DNA from: Pampus argenteus
Taxonomy: Eukaryota; Chordata; Actinopteri; Scombriformes; Stromateidae
Assembly: GCA_036937835.1 (NCBI GenBank)
Contig: CM072875.1
Coordinates: 19,189,501-19,253,500 of the forward strand
Direction: 5' to 3'
DNA: 64,000 nucleotides
This document shows positions 56,417-64,000 of this stretch, piece by piece. Positions within the stretch are counted from its first letter, which is position 1, and every line of letters begins with the position of its first letter. Both the position numbers and the translations under genes were made by a program. The notes under the pieces were generated by a model, which saw only the letters and a list, made by a program, of their open reading frames with translations, made no database searches and was not told where the DNA came from.

Positions 56417-57370
56417 AAAAATATATATATATACATATGTATATATAGAACATAAAATATAAAGGTAAAGGCACATTTACATTTAAGAAAAAAATAAATA
56501 AATTCTAGTTGTGTCCACTAGATGAGGCTCTGTTTCTAGTAGAGCACATAAACCTCTTGGAAAAATCCTATGAAATTAGACCTGTTTTATCTATGGCGCT
56601 GAGATTTGTTTTTATGAAATGTATTTGGCTAATTTTGCCAATTAGTATGCAGACATTGTGTACCTGACTGTGAACACAAAATGCATCTTAAGTCTATCCT
56701 CCATATTAATGAATTAAATAAATCACAAGGTCAGTGTGTATTTCCATTTGCAATACTTTTACGGACCTGTTAAAATAAACTTCCCACTAATAAAACAACA
56801 AAAGACAATGGCTTCAAGTTCTCTTGTTCCTAATTTGTTGCACATCAAAGAGCTTTTACAAGACAAAAATAAAACATGGTTTTTGGATGTGGTTGCCTTT
56901 TATAACTAAAACTAATTAGCAGAAGAAGTTTGCATGAGACAAGTAATAGTTTTAATTCATTTCAGTCCCTCTAAGTGACAGAACTACATTAAACCCACAC
57001 AATATAGCACTCAGTATTTAAAAAGACTATTAGTCACTTGTGTTCTTATACACTAATTTATTTTGTGTTTATTTGTGACCATGTAAATAACCTTCAACTT
57101 TATATTCTATGCAAATAAACGTCAAATGAAATACATTTTTTTATTTGTAGCTTTTATATTTAGCCATTAAAATATAAGAAATTGACAAAGTACTGAAATT
57201 AACTGCTGAAAGCTGCGGAAAAATACAACTACATCATATAAAATTAAAGTGTAAGTTCTCGCCACATCACAGAGGAACAAATGATTACAAAAAGGTTTTT
57301 CATGGTGTTAATTTTGCTTGTTGACAGTTTATATACAATCACGCACGCACGCGCACCCACGCACAGTAAG
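56417..57370. other. intergenic, no gene seen
   Basis: AT-rich, no splice-consistent coding segments, no recognisable repeat besides short AT runs. It separates the divergently oriented zinc-finger gene and tesk2. Confidence 0.5.
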
Positions 57371-57885
57371 ACCTGGCTAGTGATTGGTTGAATTAGATGT
57401 CACTCAAATGTGGGCGGGCTCTGTGGGAGTTCCTCGGGTGAGCGAAGAAGAACCGACGGAGCTGTCAAACAGCAACAGTCGTCTGAAATATTACCCCGGG
57501 CTGTTAAAAAACACGTCGTGGTTTGTTTGGTGTTTTTTTTTTTTTGGCTCATTTGTGGAAACAAGGACTACCGAATCAAACTTCAACTTTCTGAGGGTGA
57601 ATGTGGACATACTGAAACGTCGCAAAGAGGAAACTTCTTGTTTTGTGTACGTGTGTGTGTGTGTGTGTGTGTGTATTCCTGGGTCTTATGCTAATGTCTG
57701 TTAGCTCTTCGCTTAGCTCCAGTTTTGTTGACAAACTAGCCAGTCAGCTAGTCTCTGAGCTAGCTGCGTTTACCAACCTTGCCTGTTTCGGGGGTTAGCT
57801 TGCCGTTTTCGATAAATGTTTCCTGGGAAAGGCATGGACCCCATCTTAAACTGCTCCTGTAAACATCTCTATGAAATAAAAACAG
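57371..57885 (+). promoter_or_regulatory. tesk2: tesk2 promoter and non-coding first exon
   Basis: An inverted CCAAT box (GATTGGTT, 57382-57389) precedes a CpG-containing leader (e.g. cctcgggtgagcgaagaaga accgacggag at ~57431). The leader runs to a strong donor (aaacag|gtaagt) at 57885/57886. The frames across it are not conserved protein. A GT microsatellite is included (57648-57673). The gene's start codon is 3.9 kb downstream, which fits a non-coding exon 1. Confidence 0.45.
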
Positions 57886-60800
57886 GTAAGTCAGCTAAAC
57901 TTTAATAAGGAGTAAAAGACCCTTTTTGACCCTTGCTGCTTTTGGTTTGTTTACATTTTCTGTCTGGTGTGCACCAACAACTTACCAACACATTTCACGT
58001 GTTTTACAACCTACTAATTATTTATTATCTCTACTTAATATGACTTATATGAAGCTCTTTCTTATAATATCGAGATAATAGGCAGTTTTTTTTCTCTCTA
58101 CGGAGGCTGCCCCATGGACTTGTTCATTACTTTAAACCCTTGAGGAATGACAGGTATGCAACGGCTCACATATCATGTCAGTTCACCACAATAGATTGTA
58201 GTCAGATAAGTTGCCTCTTATTGAATTGTTCAATGTGACCTTTGCACAAATACTTAACAAAGATTGGTCTTTTAGTGAGGGGAGGATCCCTCAACTATCT
58301 GTGTACCCCACAGTAGAAAGATCAGCATGTTGCTGAAACGCAGACACGTGTTGTGAGAAGATTGTAGATTTAGTTGTGAAATCATAGTATGCTCAGGCCT
58401 GTAAGATTTGAGCTTGTTTTTTCCTCCTTTGTGTGTTGCACATGTACACGAATGATTCCCTCTTGCATATATTCACATGCACATTTAATACCTCTTGTTC
58501 CTCCCAGACACTCATAACGCTTTATGTAGCTTATCATTATAACATCACTTAACTTGTGATTTATTGCTGACTTTTTTTTTTTTTTTTCATTTTGTCTATA
58601 ATCCACTGGGACACAGCTGGATAGTGTTCGGGCCCCCAAACTACTGTTAAAACATTTGGCCTGAGGCTGCTTTGGAGATGTCCCATCTGTTTTGGAGTAC
58701 CAACAGGCCACATTTTACAGACCAGAAAAAGGCTGCCTTTTAAAATTCCACCCTTTTTCCGTGCATAGTCCCCTTTACTGTGGTGTTTTAAATGCATGGT
58801 CATTGGATTTGAAAGCTACAGGGTATATTTTGGAAACAAATATAGTAATGAACACTGGTGGCTTGCTTATTTTCTTCTAGTAATCACTTGCATCATGAAG
58901 AGTTGTAGCAGCATAGTTCATGGAAGGTTACCATAGGTTAGGTTAGGGCTGTTTTCACTGTAATCGGGCTGCTTGCTGATCAAGAACCTCAAGAACTCAC
59001 AGAGTAACACTATAGCGTGGAAGGTTAACCTGAATGTAGGCTGATTTCACTCACCCACAATGAATCGCAGAATGACACAGGACCAACATTTTTAGAATAT
59101 AATTTGCATGAATGAAATCATAGGGAAGTTCGGGGAGTTTGCGTTTAGTCAGTATTGGCTGCCTTGACAACTGATGTGGGTGTGATACAGACGCTCTTCT
59201 CGGTTGCTGCTAGCTGTTTTGAGTCATGGGTACATTTATATTTTACTTGCTGACCTATTCTTGGCTACCCAAATAGAACGGCATCGATTAAAAGTGTGTG
59301 TATGTTCTTGCTCTTGTATGGGAAATAGGATAGGGAAGTTTTGGCCTGGTGCTTGTGGCTTGCATTGTTCTTGGCACAGAGAATTTTATTGCTGTGGTAC
59401 CATTTCAACAAGGCAGAAAATGAGGTGTCATTGGAGAGGGAAAAAAAAACAAAAGAGGAGGATGAGAAAAGCCTTTTAAGGATATAGTTGGGACAGAAAA
59501 TTACATCAGAAATTGTCCAGTAGGTCGAGTCGAGTGTCTTGTTATGTAATGCTAATGGACCCCGGCAGAAACTGGCTGTTTTTAGGATCTGATCTAACCT
59601 CATCTGAGCCTGATTCTTCTGAGGCTTACTGAATCTGCATCTTTTCTTACTTTTTATATTGCTTTATTGAACTATTTGCATTAATACAGACATTGTAAAA
59701 TTCTGATTACACTTGGCAAATATTAACAGTTTCACAGTACCTAATGTGACTTTGTATCCTTGAAATATGATAGTGTAAAGTCCATGACATTATCGATGAT
59801 ATACATGAGCTAATTGTCAGACACAAGTATTTAAAGGTAGAGTTCACCCAACAAGGAAACTTCTGTTCTTCTTTTTATCATGACCTTTGTAAAATTTGCA
59901 TTTTCATGTTATACAGTCAGGATTCAACTGGAGTGGATCAAAATATGGCTGCAGTTTAAATGAACATCATAATCTCCTAAAGCTCCAGGTTGTTCTGTCC
60001 AACTAACACACCCAACTTCAGACATATTCAATTTACAATGACGTATAACTCCTTCTCCTTTTGAAAATCCTTACAATTAAGGGTCTGGGACTAGATAATG
60101 AATAGCATTTTCCCCTTAAAAAATGGCTTTGAAATACTGAGGCATCAAGGCGCTGCTGCTGATGGATTTATTTGGTTATCTGTGGGCTAAAAAACTGTCA
60201 TCAGCAAATAACCCACAATCAGAGACCAACAGTAATGGTTGCTTAGATGTCACAAGCAACCAAACTGGACCACTGTAAATCATTTTGTTGACCCGGTTGC
60301 CTCTGTTGGCAACCATTGTTGATGTGTGTGTAGATTCCTCTGTTCATGTGTCACATTGATTTACTCTGTCGAAATGGCAAAACTAAAATTAAATGTGGAG
60401 TAGAGGTGAGCAATAAAGATAACATTTTCTATCACAGTATACATATTTGTTTTCAATTTTACAGTGTTAATACGGTATATATATCAGCAGTAATTTCCCT
60501 CTCTTCTGTTTCATCCATTAATGTGTCCTTTCTTTTTTTTTTGTGGTATTTCCACTTTTTATTTTTATTTTATACTAATAATAGAGACATGCAGGAGAGA
60601 GAGAGGAGATTTACTGAGGCTTCTGATGCATTCTGCAAAAAAACACATTGCAGTATTTATCAAACAGGTGCCCCAAATGTGAGTGTTTGCAGTGTGTGTC
60701 TCTCACATAATAGGGAGAGACAATTTAACAGAGGTTGATTTTATAATCCCCATGGATTAACCAAAGTCAGGCATTTTGTGATGGTCAGTTTTGCATGTGA

Positions 60801-61449
60801 AATTCTCTGCCTCTTAAGACCAGGTATAAACACAGATGGGATTTCCACAGAGGTTGTAGTGCAGGAAAAATAAATGTGCGTTCAATTTAGACATTAAACT
60901 GTAAGATTTTCACAAATGTCTTCAAAGGGAAAAATAAGTGTTTTTTAATATAGTTTTACACCACTTTTCTTTGAAAGTAATAATACTAGATTCAACATGT
61001 TTTATCAAACAAACAAAGTATTCTTGAAAGTTAGATATGAAAGCCACATTGTTTATGAGTGTAAAAAAGACATCCAGCCCGGACTTCCTTCACCGTCCCC
61101 TTTGTACCCTGCTGATTTTGTTTTGGATGGCAGAAAGGTTCAGGACCTGAGCTATTCCTTGGCTAATCTCCCATAATTGGACAATTGGTCCTTATTATAG
61201 CCATTACATTTGGGCCTGTTAAGCAATAGTGGCTTGTCTCATCCATCCCAAGGTAGCAAAACACAGTTTACAGCTACAGCAAAAACTGTCAAGTAAGACA
61301 GCAGAAGTAGCACGTCAACTTTTGTTTTTCTCTTTCTTTCTCGAAGGGGTTCATATGATCATATTGTGTCAAAAGGATTCCCAAATAAATTTTATTGTGT
61401 GTATCCTGTGCTGCCACTGAATACATTTTTTCTCATCACTTTCTCTTAG
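57886..61449 (+). other. tesk2: tesk2 intron 1
   Basis: No exon supported. Mostly unique-looking AT-rich sequence with T runs near 58571 and 60532. It ends at a pyrimidine-rich acceptor (ctttctcttag) at 61449; an alternative acceptor (ttttctcccag) lies at 61638. Confidence 0.4.
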
Positions 61450-61553
61450 GTTTCCAAGGGCTTACAATACACCAGTCAAACATGTGAAGCCCTCTTCATC
61501 CTGGTGGACTCCCCAGTAATGAGCAGAGAGGAGAAGGACTACAGGAAAACGTC

Positions 61554-61862
61554 TTGTATCCAGCCAATGTTTGTCATCTGGGGTGTCCTAAAGAAAATTT
61601 TAAACTGAAGTCTATGTGTTTGACATATTTTCTCCCAGAACACAAACTGAGCAAATTCTGTGCTGCGGTGAAACCCCCGGCACCATTAAAACAATCTAGT
61701 GCTCTTGTCATGTGGGTACACTGCAGAAAAAGGCCCATAATACCCTCACTGGTATCACCATCGTTCACATCACCATGGACCGGAATAAACGCAACTCCAT
61801 CGCTGGGTTCCCTACACGACCTGACCGTCTCAACGAGGACAGAGATGGTATTGGAGGGGTAG
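61554..61862 (+). other. upstream ORF overlapping the tesk2 start
   Basis: An ATG at 61554 opens a frame of 102 codons that runs past the tesk2 ATG (61775) in a different frame and stops at 61862. If the exon really begins at 61450, this frame would be translated first and could limit tesk2 expression. If the acceptor at 61638 is used, only a shorter upstream ATG at 61710 in the same frame remains. The peptide has no recognisable domain. Confidence 0.35.
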
Positions 61863-62677
61863 GAGTCTGCGATATGGGCATGGGCCCGCCTTCACAGGTC
61901 AGTCTTTATTTAGTTTTACTTACATTATTAACATAACTGAACACTACACTACAATTGCACAATTAACAGGGATATTCAGTTAAGTCTTTACGTATGCCTG
62001 ACTAGCCTCATGCTTTTCAATAAATGACTGCATTTTGTTTATTTGCCAGGTATGTAGTAATCGTAGTAATCAATAAGACACTAGAGGACATAATTTACAG
62101 TGACTTTTGTGGCTTATTGCTTTAGTAGCTGAGGTACAGGAACAAAGATATAGAGTCCTAGTAAGAAGATTGTTTTTAAAATGTTTTTATTAAAGTAAGT
62201 AACAACTGGAGGTAGACAGGTGCACAATAAAATACCATAAACAACCAAATCAAAGGACGATTACACACATTTGGGAATATAGCTGGTCAATAAATATACA
62301 ATAAATAGTGTCTTTGCTGGATTTTGGACATAGTTGTTATAGTATATGCTTCATTCTGTCAGGACTGAGAACATATTATGTTCAGGTGTAGTTTCTCGTC
62401 TGTTACTCATTGTTCCACTTACAGGCAACATTATGCCACACCTAAATTCCCTGTTTGTACAGTAACAAGAATGTATAGTACAGTATAGCAGTGGTCCTAT
62501 AGCATTCATCTTGACCTGTTGATTGATGCCACCCTGCTCCTACTACTACTACTTCAGGTGGGCAGGGTGTGGCCATCATCCTACAGAGCCCTCATCAGTG
62601 CCTTCTCCTGTCTCACACGCCTCGATGACTTCACCTGTGAGTGGATTGGCTCTGGATTCTTCTCTGATGTCTACAAG
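61775..62677 (+). CDS. tesk2: testis-specific kinase 2 (LIMK/TESK family), N-terminal 81 aa, truncated by window edge
   Basis: TESK2 is a dual-specificity kinase that phosphorylates cofilin and so stabilises actin filaments. Two coding exons are in the window: 61775-61897 and 62558-62677, both phase 0. The start MDRNKRNSIAGFP matches human TESK2 (MDRSKRNSIAGFP) almost exactly; it is the first in-frame ATG. Exon 2 gives VGRVWPSSYRALISAFSCL followed by TRLDDFTCE, then the glycine-rich ATP loop IGSGFFSDVYK (about residues 71-81). The residue before IGSG is Trp (human Lys), and Gly-x-Gly-x-Phe-x-x-Val is intact. The linker NEDRDGIGGVGVCDMGMGPP is longer than in human. Remaining exons with the catalytic lysine and the rest of the kinase lie beyond 64000. 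TESK1 is excluded by the N terminus. Confidence 0.9.
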
Positions 62678-64000
62678 GTGGGTGGAGATCAGTTATTATA
62701 TCAGATATCAGATTTCTCTCTCCTCTTTTCTGGGTTTCCTCTGTGTGTGTGTGTCCTTGGCTTTTGTTTTTGTTTCTGTGACCTGTCTTCTTCTACTTCC
62801 ATCCATCTATAGTCTTTTATAATAGATCAGATATTTATCAAACAACACGTATGCAGATGACGCCAGAATTTATTTTTGCTGTTGCGTGACAAAAGTCTAT
62901 CTATTGTACTATGTCTTCTGTATATGTTGGTGGATAAGAATTTGAATATTATAAAAATGAAAGGGAACTCATGCGTTGCTTTGAAAAGTAAATGTCATTC
63001 CTAAGTAGTGACACAATGAAACTCAGTCATTTTCATTTGATTCGATCTCATCAAGTCGGTGATCATGGTGGGTCAAAGACGGTATCCCGGTCTTCGCTTG
63101 CTACTCTTTCCCTGACATTTTGAGGTCAAGTTCACGTGCAATTACGTCAAAGACATCACTTAAATATGGGTTTGTTAATCCTGTTACTTCACCACCCTCC
63201 CCTCCTCCCCGTGCATGTGGATGTGAGTCACACAAGCACATTTACAATTATGAGTTTGGCTTAGCAAAAATTAACATCTCTTTATCAACATCTATCATCT
63301 CAGTAGACAGATATCGTTTTTGTATTATGTGTAAAGACACTTGTGGGGGAAACTTGTCTATGAAAAGTTATAATATCTGATTAACTAACATGTTGGCCTT
63401 AAAGAGTTTGAATGATAATAAGCTCAGCTTCATTTCCTATTTTTGTTGTGTAATATTGCAGTACAGTCTGCAGGATATGTTATATATTATATTTTTCTGG
63501 TACGTCAATATATATTTGAATTTTCCTACAATGCTGTGCCATCCACTGCATATCTATTAGATCATTTCAGATTCGTGAACCGACGTGACATTTACTTTCC
63601 ATTGTGCCTCTCTGTCAGGCTACGACCTAGAGTTGGGTCGTTGGATGATACTGTTATTGATGGTGTCTGACAGTTATTGGTGATGTCTAGGGTTAAACTG
63701 ACATTACTTTTGTTAACGTGGGACTTAGAGCTTTGTGTTCAATGTACAGCTTTGTTATGTAGGACAAATGTCGGTACCTGATTGGGATTGTCTTTTTTTT
63801 TAGTCTTTCTTTTCACATTTTCAGCCAAAATGGACTCTCGAACTGAGATAATATACATACTGTAAACATCCAACTTCCAATACACACACTTCTCTCCTAT
63901 CAGTCGTGTAGTTACCATCTCAGCCTCATGGGAAAACCCTGTCACTGCTTTTATAATGAGAGAGAGAGGAATCTCTAGATAAAGAGAGAGAGAGAAAATC
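62678..64000 (+). other. tesk2: tesk2 intron (continues beyond window)
   Basis: Donor aag|gtgggt at 62678. No further kinase exon (e.g. with the VAIK-type lysine) is visible before the window ends. AT-rich; GA-repeat at the very end (63959-63996). Confidence 0.6.

Noticed and set aside
57384..57704. Possible coding exon in the tesk2 leader
   Set aside because: The frame ends in a GT microsatellite, shows no similarity to TESK2 (whose start is confirmed at 61775), and is followed by stop codons before the donor at 57885.

Overview
The window is vertebrate nuclear DNA, almost certainly from a ray-finned fish and probably a spiny-rayed (percomorph) teleost. It has intron-rich genes with GT-AG junctions and AATAAA-type polyadenylation signals. 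It is densely sprinkled with CA/GT, GATA-type and TTAG microsatellites, and with repeat fragments that I recognise as common in teleost genomes. The proteins are vertebrate orthologues, and one (Vangl2) is especially close to the zebrafish form. Species cannot be named from sequence alone.

Layout: 870-8303 (+) holds the last 24 coding exons of copa (coatomer alpha); the first ~168 codons lie upstream of the window. 9264-17578 (+) is a complete 17-exon ncstn (nicastrin). 19.4-31.05 kb (+) is vangl2: a GC-rich promoter and non-coding first exon, a ~7.3-kb first intron, seven coding exons and a long 3' UTR. 34.16-35.96 kb (+) is a tiny FcR-gamma-like ITAM adaptor gene (fcer1g-like). 37470-50797 (+) is an 11-exon nectin4. 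53264-55699 (-) is a two-exon C2H2 zinc-finger gene with a retroelement remnant in its intron. 57.4 kb to the end (+) is the 5' part of tesk2: promoter, first coding exons, and the start of the kinase domain.

copa, ncstn, vangl2, fcer1g and nectin4 all lie in human 1q23, so this is a conserved linkage block, compacted in the fish. The zinc-finger gene and tesk2 (human 1p34) mark where the shared order ends. The genes are linked by ancestry and do not form a functional cluster: COPI coat, gamma-secretase subunit, planar-polarity membrane protein, immune ITAM adaptor, epithelial adhesion receptor, putative transcription factor, and cofilin-pathway kinase.

I found no exotic new system. The most useful second-look items are: the FcR-gamma-like protein whose mapped exons supply no signal peptide; a repeated K-x-S-x-x-M-S-L-D motif across two symmetric exons in the nectin4 tail; an RFX X-box-like site in a candidate regulatory element in vangl2 intron 1; a 103-codon upstream ORF overlapping the tesk2 start; and related repeat copies in opposite orientation 45 kb apart. 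Exon boundaries were deduced by eye from splice consensus and reading-frame continuity. All multi-exon CDS models have total lengths divisible by three.
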